Program-made: the position numbers and the translations under genes
Notes under the pieces: generated by a model
The model's input: the letters and a program-made list of their open reading frames with translations, nothing else
Told to the model about the DNA's origin: nothing
The model's database searches: none
DNA from: Glaciecola blandensis
GTDB taxonomy: Bacteria > Pseudomonadota > Gammaproteobacteria > Enterobacterales > Alteromonadaceae
DNA: 64,000 nucleotides
NCBI RefSeq assembly: GCF_031846165.1
Contig: NZ_JAVRIE010000003.1
Coordinates: 248,001-312,000, forward strand
Direction: 5' to 3'
Shown: piece by piece, positions 25,317 through 33,909 of the stretch
How positions within the stretch are numbered: position 1 is the stretch's first letter
Layout of the letters: the number at the start of each line of letters is the position of its first letter

Positions 25317-25389
25317 GCTATCAAGGCCTAGTGAACCAAGATAGCATGAATATAGGTTCGAAACAGAGTTTCATACACTCGCTCTGTTT
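25317..25389 (+). promoter_or_regulatory. Leader stem-loops of flagellin 4
   Basis: Two stems lie in the leader: GCTATC (25317-25322) with GATAGC (25340-25345), and AAACAGAG (25361-25368) with CTCTGTTT (25382-25389). The second ends five bases before the GGAGGT ribosome-binding site. Just upstream GCCAG…AGAGGTAG (25298-25317) loosely resembles the 3' motif of flagellins 1 and 2. Confidence 0.42.
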
Positions 25390-25403
25390 TGATTGGAGGT
25401 ATT

Positions 25404-26243
25404 ATGTCAATTTTTGTAAACACCAATGTATCTGCGCTAAACGCTCAACGTCAGTTATTTGACTCTGGGCAAGCTTTAAATAAATCATTCGAAAGATTGT
25501 CGTCAGGTTTTCGTATCAACAGTGCTGCTGATGATGCTGCAGGCCTGCAAATTTCTGATCGTATTACAAGCCAACTTGAAGGCTTGAATCAAGCGTTGAG
25601 AAATTCAAACGATGCGATTTCTTTAGCACAAACAGCTGAAGGCGCATTAGCTGAGACGACCAACTCTTTGCAACGAATCCGCCAATTAGCAGTGCAAGCA
25701 CAGAACGGAATCAATTCTTCGTCTGACCGTCTCGCACTACAAAAAGAAGTATCTGCTTTAAAAACAGAGATTTCTCGTATTGCAACAGACACCAAATTCA
25801 ACAATGTGAGTCTTTTGAATGCTAGCTATTCTGCTGCGTTTTTAGTGGGTGCGAATAGCGGTCAAACCATCAGTGTTAACTTGTCAGCAGGCAACATTAC
25901 TGGTGCTAGTGGCTTCAGCGCTACTGGTCTAGGTATTGGTTCCTTGACTGTGGATACCTTTGCAAATGCGTCAGCAGCCTTGACCAGCATTGATACTGCT
26001 ATTTCAGCTGTAGGTGGTGTGCGTGCTGACTTAGGTGCTTTGCAAAATCGTTTTGAGTCTACTATTCGAAACTTAAGCAACATTTCGGAAAATTTAGCCG
26101 GTGCAAGAAGCCAAATCAGAGATACTGACTTTGCGACTGAAACCGCTGAATTGACGCGCAATCAGATTATCCAACAGGCATCAATTTCAGTATTGAGCCA
26201 AGCAAACCAGAAACCGCAATCTGCACTTGCTTTATTGGGCTAA
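25404..26243 (+). CDS. Flagellin 4
   Basis: Filament subunit of 279 residues. The start is ATG 25404, directly after a consensus GGAGGT ribosome-binding site; an in-frame TTG at 25389 is rejected because it lies in the leader stem. Signatures are 'FVNTNVSALNAQRQLFDSGQALNKSFERLSSGFRINSAADDAAGLQISDRITSQLEGLNQALRN' and 'SQIRDTDFATETAELTRNQIIQQASISVLSQANQKPQSALALLG'. It is the closest paralogue of flagellin 1. With the best sigma28 promoter and ribosome-binding site in the set it is likely the major flagellin. It heads the flaG-fliD-fliS group. Confidence 0.96.
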   Translation: MSIFVNTNVSALNAQRQLFDSGQALNKSFERLSSGFRINSAADDAAGLQISDRITSQLEGLNQALRNSNDAISLAQTAEGALAETTNSLQRIRQLAVQAQNGINSSSDRLALQKEVSALKTEISRIATDTKFNNVSLLNASYSAAFLVGANSGQTISVNLSAGNITGASGFSATGLGIGSLTVDTFANASAALTSIDTAISAVGGVRADLGALQNRFESTIRNLSNISENLAGARSQIRDTDFATETAELTRNQIIQQASISVLSQANQKPQSALALLG

Positions 26244-26272
26244 TAAAACAGATTTTTAGTTGCGTTGAACGG

Positions 26273-26302
26273 GCGGTTCACTTGTTTTTTGAGTGCAACC
26301 GC
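26273..26302 (+). terminator. Attenuator-like hairpin between flagellin 4 and flaG
   Basis: GCGGTTCACT (26273-26282) pairs with AGTG-C-AACCGC (26292-26302) with one bulge, but the T run sits in the loop and not after the stem. It may reduce read-through from the abundant flagellin message into flaG-fliD or protect its 3' end. Confidence 0.45.
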
Positions 26303-26331
26303 TCCTCACTTAATAGTTGGAGGTATTGAAA

Positions 26332-26808
26332 ATGGACACAATAATCCCGCAAGCTGGCAACAATGTTGCAAGTCAGTATACGAAACCGACAGAATTGCCG
26401 GTATTCGAGCGTGTCTCTCAGGTTAATGATTCTGACGAGGCAAAATCTGACGCACAGAACGCTAATATTGCGAATAAGCAAAGTAGTGAAGTATTGAGCA
26501 CAGAAACTCAGCAAATTGCTAAAGGTATTTCCAGTGAGGCCGATACTAAACAACGAGAGGAAAGCGTTGTTGAGGTTGAACAAGCGCTGGGTGATATTAG
26601 TGAGTTTCTGCAAAATAGAAACACGCAATTAGCATTCTCTATAGATGAAGCAACCGATAAATCAGTAGTGACGGTTACGGATGCGGCATCTGGAGATGTG
26701 ATACGGCAAATTCCTTCCGAGGAAGTGCTAAAATTTGCAGAGCGGATTAACGAATTACAGTCTGAATTTGGCAGTAGTGCAGGTATTCTACTGAGAGGGC
26801 AGGCTTAA
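26332..26808 (+). CDS. flaG: Flagellar protein FlaG
   Basis: FlaG is a small protein found next to fliD in polar-flagellum systems, and it influences filament length. From ATG 26332, placed by the GGAGGT site at 26319-26324, the product is 158 residues. The first 80 are hydrophilic and disordered-looking. The conserved FlaG domain is C-terminal: 'VVEVEQALGDISEFLQNRNTQLAFSIDEATDKSVVTVTDAASGDVIRQIPSEEVLKFAERINELQSEFGSSAGILLRGQA'. It lies between flagellin 4 and fliD, 15 bp before the latter. Confidence 0.93.
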   Translation: MDTIIPQAGNNVASQYTKPTELPVFERVSQVNDSDEAKSDAQNANIANKQSSEVLSTETQQIAKGISSEADTKQREESVVEVEQALGDISEFLQNRNTQLAFSIDEATDKSVVTVTDAASGDVIRQIPSEEVLKFAERINELQSEFGSSAGILLRGQA

Positions 26809-26823
26809 ACATGAGGTAACATT

Positions 26824-28257
26824 ATGGGCATTTCATCATTAGGGGTCGGTTCTGGACTGGATCTCGAAGGATTAGTAGCACAACTACTAGAGGCGGAGCG
26901 CGCCCCAAAAGCAGCTCGCTTGGATGCCCGTGAAGAAACCATTGAGTCCGAGATTTCAAGTCTCGGACAAATCAAATCTAAATTATCTGAATTCAAAGAC
27001 ACTGTTGACGATCTTCGAAAAGATCAATCGTTAACTGGTCGCGAACCCACAATCAGAAACCCATCAGAAGACACCGAACCTTTTACTGCAGAAGCGTCCA
27101 ACTCGGCTTTAACCGGTGAGTACGATATTACCGTTGAGCGCTTGGCAAGCGGCACGAGAATTGAAACAGAGAACGCAGCATTCGCATCATCGAGCGATTC
27201 TGTTGCTGATGCAGACGGGTCTCTAACTTTTCGAGTAGGTGATGCGGGTGAAACGTTTACACTTAATATCGCTGCAGGCACCACCCTCGCGGAATTGCGT
27301 GAACAAATTAACGATGCCGAAGACAACTTTGGTATCACTGCCAACATCATCAACACCGGGACCGACTCGGGTGGTGTAAAGCTGGTCATAAATTCTACTG
27401 TGACAGGGCAAGGCAACGACCTGAATATTATCAATGATAATGATCTAGTGGGTTTGAACCGCCTAGCCACAACAAATTCAACTGAGTCGACTGCCTTATT
27501 AACACCAACACGTGTCGCTGAAAATGCACAGGCGATCATCGACGGCATTACAGTGCAAAGCGACACGAATAAGTTCGAAAACACCATTCAAAATGTCACG
27601 TTTACTGCGAAAGCTGTTTCTGAAAAGAACGCGAATGATGTATTTCAGTCGTCATCTCTTGTCATCGGTTTTGATGAAGAAGCCTTAGATGAAAAGATCC
27701 GAGCATTTGTGGAAAGTTATAACTCTTTGAACGATGAAATCCAAACACTGACCCGCTACGGTGAATCTTCGTTGGAGGAGGATGGCGCTCTAGCAGGCGA
27801 CTTTACGGTGCGCGGCATACAGGCTGGCCTAGGTAATATTTTGAGTGGCACAGTATCTGAATCAGCCTTGGGTGGTCTTTTCCAGATTGGTATTGAATTG
27901 ACCAGTGATGGAAAGCTTGAAATTGGCAGCTCTGATTTTGGTTTGGGTACCGGTGAGAGTCGGTTAAGTGACGCATTAGAAGATAACTTCGATGAAGTGT
28001 CTAAGCTATTCACCGCTGACGATGGCATCGCAAATAAATTATATGACTTTCTCGATCAATACACTAAGTCAAATGGTGTTCTTGCCGATAGAGAAACATC
28101 AGCAAAAGATCAACGAGATCAATTGCTCGATGACCGAGCGGCTTTCGAATTACGTTTGGTCAGTTTTGAAGAAACATTGCGTGGACGTTATCTAAATTTA
28201 GACCAAACGGTCGCGCGTTTACAGCAAACCAGTTCGGCCTTACTTGCTTCTTTGTAA
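26824..28257 (+). CDS. fliD: Flagellar filament cap protein FliD
   Basis: FliD (HAP2) caps the growing filament and folds incoming flagellins. The 477-residue protein begins with the family N-terminus 'ISSLGVGSGLDLEGLVAQLLEAERAPKAARLDAREETIESEISSLGQIKSKLSEFKDTVDDLR'. It ends with a C-terminal heptad region 'LRGRYLNLDQTVARLQQTSSALLASL'. The central part carries 'FVESYNSLNDEIQTLTRYG' of the FliD C domain. It is preceded by flaG and followed by fliS after 143 bp. The length is normal. Confidence 0.95.
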   Translation: MGISSLGVGSGLDLEGLVAQLLEAERAPKAARLDAREETIESEISSLGQIKSKLSEFKDTVDDLRKDQSLTGREPTIRNPSEDTEPFTAEASNSALTGEYDITVERLASGTRIETENAAFASSSDSVADADGSLTFRVGDAGETFTLNIAAGTTLAELREQINDAEDNFGITANIINTGTDSGGVKLVINSTVTGQGNDLNIINDNDLVGLNRLATTNSTESTALLTPTRVAENAQAIIDGITVQSDTNKFENTIQNVTFTAKAVSEKNANDVFQSSSLVIGFDEEALDEKIRAFVESYNSLNDEIQTLTRYGESSLEEDGALAGDFTVRGIQAGLGNILSGTVSESALGGLFQIGIELTSDGKLEIGSSDFGLGTGESRLSDALEDNFDEVSKLFTADDGIANKLYDFLDQYTKSNGVLADRETSAKDQRDQLLDDRAAFELRLVSFEETLRGRYLNLDQTVARLQQTSSALLASL

Positions 28258-28315
28258 GCAAGTTAGGTGAATGGATAGCAACATTACGTTTAGTAATTGA
28301 TAAATCTACTAGCTA

Positions 28316-28344
28316 CCTCGAAAGGTAAGTTTTCACATTCGAGG
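28316..28344 (+). promoter_or_regulatory. Hairpin in the leader of fliS
   Basis: CCTCGAA (28316-28322) pairs with TTCGAGG (28338-28344) around a 15-base loop, in the only sizeable gap of the fliD-fliT run. There is no T tract, and no sigma28 or sigma54 promoter was recognised here, so a processing or stability role is possible. Confidence 0.35.
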
Positions 28345-28400
28345 CGTCATCAAAAAATTAGAAATAGTAGAGTATCACCCATATTTGGAGATCATATTGC

Positions 28401-28829
28401 ATGGCCCTTAAAGGCATTAACGCATACAAAAAAGGCAGTCTGAAACAAGACGTCGCCACCGCCGACCCTCACCGTTTGACCTTGATGCTTATGCAAGGCG
28501 CTCTCGACCGTATGGCCTATGCGAAAGGCTGCATGGAGAGAAAAGATCTAGCCGGCAAGTCTGAGCATCTATCGAGAGTCAGCGCAATTTTAATCAATCT
28601 TCGCGATACTTTAGACTTAGATATTGGTGGCGAAGTCGCTGATAACTTGTATGCCCTATATGATTATATGGTGCAACGTCTGGTCGACGCGAACATGCAA
28701 AACAGCTTGCAGATAATGGATGAAGTGATTAACCTGCTGTTACCGATTAAGACGGCATGGCTGAGTATCCCCGAAGAAGCAAAGCAAGAGGCATACGAAG
28801 CTCAACGTCAAAAACGCCAATCAGTGTGA
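28401..28829 (+). CDS. fliS: Flagellin export chaperone FliS
   Basis: FliS binds the C-terminus of unfolded flagellin in the cytoplasm and keeps it export-ready. The 142-residue product has 'MALKGINAYKKGSLKQDVATADPHRLTLMLMQGALDRMAYAKGCMERKDLAGKSEHLSRVSAILINLRDTLDLDIGGEVADNLYALYDYMVQRLVDANMQN'. This matches the helical-bundle family throughout. The stop overlaps the GTG start of the following gene by four bases. Confidence 0.95.
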   Translation: MALKGINAYKKGSLKQDVATADPHRLTLMLMQGALDRMAYAKGCMERKDLAGKSEHLSRVSAILINLRDTLDLDIGGEVADNLYALYDYMVQRLVDANMQNSLQIMDEVINLLLPIKTAWLSIPEEAKQEAYEAQRQKRQSV

Positions 28830-29134
28830 GTAAAATAGAATTGAACCACGAGCTAACGCCAGAGCGCCTTAGCGAAATCAATGAGTCGATATGTGTGTTG
28901 TTAGCGGCTAAAGAGTTAGATGATAAAAATCTTCGTCTGAAAGTGACTCAGCGAGATGAGTTCATCCAAACACACTTACAATCACTGTCGACTGATGAGC
29001 GCAAAGCATTTGCAAATGCTGAACTATCTGTGAACAACCGACTTCAAGCAACAATAAAGAACTTATTCACCGACTCATTAAGTGAATTGAGTGGTTTAGT
29101 CAGGGGTATGAAAGCGGTCAAAAAATATAAGTGA
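28826..29134 (+). CDS. FliT-like small flagellar chaperone
   Basis: I place the start at GTG 28826, which overlaps the fliS stop as GTGA, giving a 102-residue, mainly helical, charged protein. Position right after fliS is where fliT or a functional equivalent sits. The sequence ('ESICVLLAAKELDDKNLRLKVTQRDEFIQTHLQSLSTDERKAFANAELSVNNRLQATIKNLFTDSLSELSGLVRGMKAVKKYK') fits a FliT-type helical hairpin (type III chaperone for FliD) but is too diverged to name with certainty. Confidence 0.6.
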   Translation: MSKIELNHELTPERLSEINESICVLLAAKELDDKNLRLKVTQRDEFIQTHLQSLSTDERKAFANAELSVNNRLQATIKNLFTDSLSELSGLVRGMKAVKKYK

Positions 29135-29146
29135 TACCCAAACATT

Positions 29147-32100
29147 ATGTTGAACGATATCCGTGTCCATATACATCCAAATGAGCAACAACAAGAAGCC
29201 ATTGAGCAACGTTCAGCTGCTTATATCTCTGAAACAATTCAACAAAATAGGCTTGCTTTTGCACGCCATATTCCAAGCTTAAATGGTGAACTAGACGCCA
29301 TACGCAGTGACAATATTTCTATATTTTGTAATAAAAATGAAGAGTACAATATTGTCGATTTTGGACTAGGTCGCACACTTTATGGTGAGCAACCAGGTGC
29401 TGAAATACTCCGTCAATGTCAACATTTTGCGCAACACTCCGCTATTTTATCTTTCTCAGAGGATAGGCGCCCACCGTTTTCTGGCTGTGAGAGTGAGCAG
29501 GAAGAAGCTGAGCAAAAGAGTGCATCAATGTTACTCCAAGAGCTAAGAGCAAACGCACAATTTGTTGATGCTCACGCAAGTCAATCTGACGTCTTAGTCA
29601 TTTTGGGCTTGGGTCTAGGTCAACATGTCGACTTCTTAGTCAATTATTTGCTAAACGCTAAGGCCCCTGTAAAGCACATTATTATTTATGAACCAGAAGC
29701 ACAGTACTTTAAAAGTGCTTGTATGGTCAAAGATTGGCGCATGTTGCTTGAACTCATACAAGAGCATGATATTGGTTTGTATTTTCAATTGGGCAAAGAC
29801 GCCAGCACGTTAGTACAAGATTTAAATGAACTGAAAACGCATTTCCCTGTAAAACAGGCTTTGGTATATCAACACTATTATGCACCTGCTTTCGATACTG
29901 CAATGAATGCAATTCGCTCATCAACATGGGAAGCGCTTAGTAGGCAGCAAGGTTCGTTTGGCCGCAAAGAATCATTTCAGCAATACACCCAAGCTTGGGC
30001 CTTAAGCCAGAACGTTGAGGAACTTGTAGCAAGCGATTGTCAACATCCTCAATTTGTTAAGAATCTGGCGGCATTCAAACAGTATTACCCGAACATTTAT
30101 GCCGAGTTTGAAAGCTATCAACCTGTCTCATGGTCAGTGGTTGAGAATAAAGCGCATGAAATTAATTTGCTCAATCACTTTAACGGTGCATGTTTTTATG
30201 GGCCAGAACCTAAGCAAGATGGTTTGGAAAACTACCAAAGCTTTGAAAAGAATCCGAATAAAGACGGATTGATTTTAGGGTACAACGGCCAAAAGCTAAA
30301 ACACTATTTGCACTACCGGATGGTCAAGAAAACCGAACGTTTGTTGGCGAAAGCTGAAGACGAAGCTGGTATGTTGCCTGACACAATAAAGTCACTTATT
30401 TTGTTTGGATTAGGTGCAGGCTACGAGCTAGAAAGTCTGTTAGATAATCGAGAGGTCGAGAAACTTTTCATTTGTGAGCCTAACCGTGATTATTTTTATG
30501 CTTCTTTATACGCAATTGATTGGGCTGGCATTTTACAAAAAATTGATGCGCAGGGCGCCAATCTGTATATCAACATAGGCGATGATGGAACTAACCTATT
30601 TAGAGATCTATTAGGTCAATTTTATAACATTGGACCCTATGTTCTAAGCCAAACATTTTTCTACCAAGGGTATTACAATGCGTCGTTGAATGACGCCATC
30701 GTGCAGCTTCGTGAACAGCTTCAAATCGTTGTCTCCATGGGCGAATATTTCGATCATGCGTGTTTTGCTATTGAACACACCAAAGAAGCCTTCCGTAAAA
30801 ATGTGCCGTTTTTAAAAGCGAAACCAAGTCAATATCTGAACGCAGATGAAAAAGAGTTGCCGATTTTGTTTGTGGGAAATGGGCCATCTTTAGACTACAG
30901 CTTGGAAACAATTCGAGAGCTACAAGAACAAGCGATTGTGATTTCATGCGGAACCTCATTACAGGTGCTACATCGTAATAATATCGTTCCCGATTTTCAT
31001 GCTGAAATTGAATTGAACAGGGCCACCTATGATTGGGCATGCCGAGTCAATGATCCTGCCTACCTGAAGAAAATAACCCTGCTCAGCTGTAACGGAATTC
31101 ATCCCGATACCTGTGACTTGTACAAAGATGTGATGATTGCCTTTAAGGAAGGGGAGTCAGCGACGGTTTCAGCGCTAAACGTGATTGGCGAAGACAAAGT
31201 TGAGTCATTGGCCTTTGCTTTTCCAACGGTCAGTAACTTCGCTATTAACTTGTTCTTAAGGCTTGGATTCCATCAATTCTATTTGTTTGGTGTGGACATG
31301 GGGTTTGTAGACAGCACTCAGCATCACTCAGCGCAGTCTGGTTACTACGACGAGAAAGGCAAAGAGATGTACAAGTATGCCGAAGCAAATAACACCGGCT
31401 TACTGGTACCGGGCAACTTCCGTTCAGTGGTGAATACCAAGCATGAGTTTAAGTTAGCTAAAACAATTATTGAACAAGCCTTAGCGTCTCAGGCTGTAGA
31501 TTGTTACAACACTAGCGATGGTGCGCGTATTGAAGGCACATCTCCACTAGATATTGATAATATCTTATTAATGACTAGTCCTGAGCTTAAGTCTCAAACG
31601 CTACACACTTTGCAGACTTGTTTCTGTCATCTACCAGAAGGGCAGTTCAATCGAAGCTTTGATGAAAAGTACGACATGAATAAGCTACAGGGTGAGCTAA
31701 GGCAGCTAAACGAGATGTTGAACCTTGAACTACACGATCAAGACGATATATTTGAGATAGTCGAAAGACAAAAGCAATTTTTATTTTATTCTTACAAACA
31801 GGGCAACTCGCTATTCTTTTATTATTTATATGGCTCGATGAATTATATTAATTCTGTGTTGAGTAAAGCCGCTATGCATCAGAATCGAGAAACCGCTCTA
31901 GACGTTGCAAATGAAGCGATATCGATTTGGCAAGACCTGCTTAGCAACGTCAAACTTTTGTTGTCAAATCCAGCGCAACTATTTGACACCTCATCGAGTT
32001 TTACCTTAACCCGAGAGCGTTTTATAAAAGCAGCTCAAGCTAGCCAAGATATCCACTTTATTATTTTCGATGGTGCACTGAATAGTGCAGTCGATAAAGA

Positions 32101-32908
32101 AATACAAGAACTATCTGAAATATACCCACTGCAATCGCTATGTGTTGACGGCAATCAGATATTGTCGGAGCCGCAATATGTGGATGAGAACGCAACAGAT
32201 AAGATTATATTGGTGAATAGTCGCAGTCAGTGGGAGGCCGTCACCGACTTACTACATGCCATGAACGAGTCTGAACATGCGTGCGATAGACACAACAACA
32301 TATTGATTTGTATCGCTTGTGATTACGAACCTGACTGGATTTCTTCTGCTTCACATTTTGAGCACTTACAACTTGGTTTTCAAGTGCTACCCAGCTTATT
32401 GGAAAGTGGTGACATTGAGCAATATAGGCAAGGTGAAGTGCCATTTGCACCGCTTAAGCTTCATTTAGAAAGTGCAATTAACCACCTTGGCGACTTAGAT
32501 AAGCAACTTATTTTTATACAAAAATTAGAATTTTCTGAGCTTGGCTTGAAAAATGCATTGCATTCGATATTGGAGCATGCAGAAACTGATGACGCAGCCT
32601 CCAAAGATCCTGTATTGCAATCAGCAGCGACGGATGACGAAACCCGTGCGTTTGCCTATATTGAGCAAATTATATTGGATAAGGTCGTTTGTGATGGCTT
32701 TGTCGACTATAAAAACTATATTGCAATACCAAGGCAAACGAGCAATGACAATAAAGACGAGTCTGCGCAAAATGCGACAGAGCTCGATTCTGTTGGTTCT
32801 CGTGGCTTAAAGATCGCAAGACAACTAAGCGCATTAGAAGTGTTTCAGAATTGGCAAAAGCACGCGGTAGTTGAAAAGAATATTGGTGTTTACCAAAAGG
32901 CAAAATAA
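29147..32908 (+). CDS. Motility-associated glycosyltransferase (Maf, DUF115), long form
   Basis: Maf proteins transfer nonulosonic acids such as pseudaminic acid to Ser/Thr of flagellin in the cytoplasm. This one has 1253 residues, much longer than typical Maf proteins (about 600-900). Two similar Rossmann-like modules occur in tandem: 'VLVILGLGLGQHVDFLVNYL…IIIYEPEAQYFKSACMVKDW' (about 148-200) and 'LILFGLGAGYELESLL…LFICEPNRDYFYASLYAIDW' (about 415-470). The DUF115 catalytic domain follows: 'ILFVGNGPSLDYSLETIRELQEQAIVISCGTSLQVLHRNNIVPDFHAEIELN' (from about 572), with 'FGVDMGF' near 720. A long C-terminal extension (about 850-1253) is of unknown function. It lies two bases before pseB, so it belongs to the sugar operon. 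Confidence 0.88.
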   Translation: MLNDIRVHIHPNEQQQEAIEQRSAAYISETIQQNRLAFARHIPSLNGELDAIRSDNISIFCNKNEEYNIVDFGLGRTLYGEQPGAEILRQCQHFAQHSAILSFSEDRRPPFSGCESEQEEAEQKSASMLLQELRANAQFVDAHASQSDVLVILGLGLGQHVDFLVNYLLNAKAPVKHIIIYEPEAQYFKSACMVKDWRMLLELIQEHDIGLYFQLGKDASTLVQDLNELKTHFPVKQALVYQHYYAPAFDTAMNAIRSSTWEALSRQQGSFGRKESFQQYTQAWALSQNVEELVASDCQHPQFVKNLAAFKQYYPNIYAEFESYQPVSWSVVENKAHEINLLNHFNGACFYGPEPKQDGLENYQSFEKNPNKDGLILGYNGQKLKHYLHYRMVKKTERLLAKAEDEAGMLPDTIKSLILFGLGAGYELESLLDNREVEKLFICEPNRDYFYASLYAIDWAGILQKIDAQGANLYINIGDDGTNLFRDLLGQFYNIGPYVLSQTFFYQGYYNASLNDAIVQLREQLQIVVSMGEYFDHACFAIEHTKEAFRKNVPFLKAKPSQYLNADEKELPILFVGNGPSLDYSLETIRELQEQAIVISCGTSLQVLHRNNIVPDFHAEIELNRATYDWACRVNDPAYLKKITLLSCNGIHPDTCDLYKDVMIAFKEGESATVSALNVIGEDKVESLAFAFPTVSNFAINLFLRLGFHQFYLFGVDMGFVDSTQHHSAQSGYYDEKGKEMYKYAEANNTGLLVPGNFRSVVNTKHEFKLAKTIIEQALASQAVDCYNTSDGARIEGTSPLDIDNILLMTSPELKSQTLHTLQTCFCHLPEGQFNRSFDEKYDMNKLQGELRQLNEMLNLELHDQDDIFEIVERQKQFLFYSYKQGNSLFFYYLYGSMNYINSVLSKAAMHQNRETALDVANEAISIWQDLLSNVKLLLSNPAQLFDTSSSFTLTRERFIKAAQASQDIHFIIFDGALNSAVDKEIQELSEIYPLQSLCVDGNQILSEPQYVDENATDKIILVNSRSQWEAVTDLLHAMNESEHACDRHNNILICIACDYEPDWISSASHFEHLQLGFQVLPSLLESGDIEQYRQGEVPFAPLKLHLESAINHLGDLDKQLIFIQKLEFSELGLKNALHSILEHAETDDAASKDPVLQSAATDDETRAFAYIEQIILDKVVCDGFVDYKNYIAIPRQTSNDNKDESAQNATELDSVGSRGLKIARQLSALEVFQNWQKHAVVEKNIGVYQKAK

Positions 32909-32910
32909 GC

Positions 32911-33909
32911 ATGTTTGATAATAAAACGATACTCATTACTGGTGGGACTGGCTCATTCGGAAAGCGATATGTTCAACATATTCTCGCTAACTACAGCCCG
33001 AAAAGAGTGATCATATATAGTCGCGATGAATTAAAGCAATTTGAGATGCAGCAAGAGTTTTCTCATAAAAGTATGCGCTACTTTATTGGCGATGTAAGAG
33101 ACGCCGCGAGACTTGTCAGTGCAATGCGCGGTGTGGATTATGTGATCCACGCTGCAGCACTAAAACAAGTGCCCGCTGCAGAATACAACCCTAATGAGTG
33201 TATTAAAACGAATATCAATGGCGCGCAAAACGTGATTGATGCGTGTATAGAAGCGAAAGTGCACCGCGTTATTGCACTGTCTACAGACAAGGCAGCCAAC
33301 CCTGTTAATCTGTATGGTGCAACAAAACTGGCTTCTGACAAATTATTTGTTGCTGCAAATAACATAGCTGGTGCTGATGGTCCTCGATTTGCGGTTGTCA
33401 GATACGGCAATGTTGTGGGCTCAAGAGGATCAGTTGTGCCGTTTTATCGACAACTATTGGCCCAAGGCAAAAAAGTATTGCCGGTTACCCACGACGAAAT
33501 GACCCGATTTTGGATCACCCTAGATGAAGGCGTTGAGTTTGTATTGAAAAACTTTCAACGCATGCAAGGTGGTGAAATTTTTATTCCAAAAATACCATCC
33601 ATCAGAATACTCGATTTAGTCGAAGCGATGTGTGGTCATCGAGAACATGAGCTTATTGGTATTCGTCCTGGTGAAAAGTTACATGAAATTATGGTTCCTG
33701 CTGAAATGGCGCACCATTCTTATGAGTTTGATGATCATTTTGTGATTACTCCAGCCATCAAGTTCTTCGATAAAACCGTTAGTTATGCTAAAAATAGCTT
33801 GGGTGAAGAAGGCAAAAAAGTAGATGATAAATTTGAGTATCATTCTGGTACTAATCATCATTTCCTTAGCGTTGATGAATTAAAAGATTTGGACAAGCAA
33901 ACCTTATGA
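32911..33909 (+). CDS. pseB: UDP-GlcNAc 4,6-dehydratase (inverting) PseB
   Basis: PseB catalyses the first step of CMP-pseudaminic acid synthesis, turning UDP-GlcNAc into the 4-keto-6-deoxy-L-arabino-hexose. The 332-residue short-chain dehydrogenase-type protein has 'ILITGGTGSFGKRYVQHIL' (NAD(P) loop) and 'YSRDELKQFEMQQEF', a PseB hallmark. It also has 'AAALKQVPAAEYNPNECIKTNINGAQNVIDACIEAKV' and 'ALSTDKAANPVNLYGATKLASDKLF' with the modified TDK/Y-K catalytic set. It overlaps pseC by four bases. Confidence 0.95.
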   Translation: MFDNKTILITGGTGSFGKRYVQHILANYSPKRVIIYSRDELKQFEMQQEFSHKSMRYFIGDVRDAARLVSAMRGVDYVIHAAALKQVPAAEYNPNECIKTNINGAQNVIDACIEAKVHRVIALSTDKAANPVNLYGATKLASDKLFVAANNIAGADGPRFAVVRYGNVVGSRGSVVPFYRQLLAQGKKVLPVTHDEMTRFWITLDEGVEFVLKNFQRMQGGEIFIPKIPSIRILDLVEAMCGHREHELIGIRPGEKLHEIMVPAEMAHHSYEFDDHFVITPAIKFFDKTVSYAKNSLGEEGKKVDDKFEYHSGTNHHFLSVDELKDLDKQTL

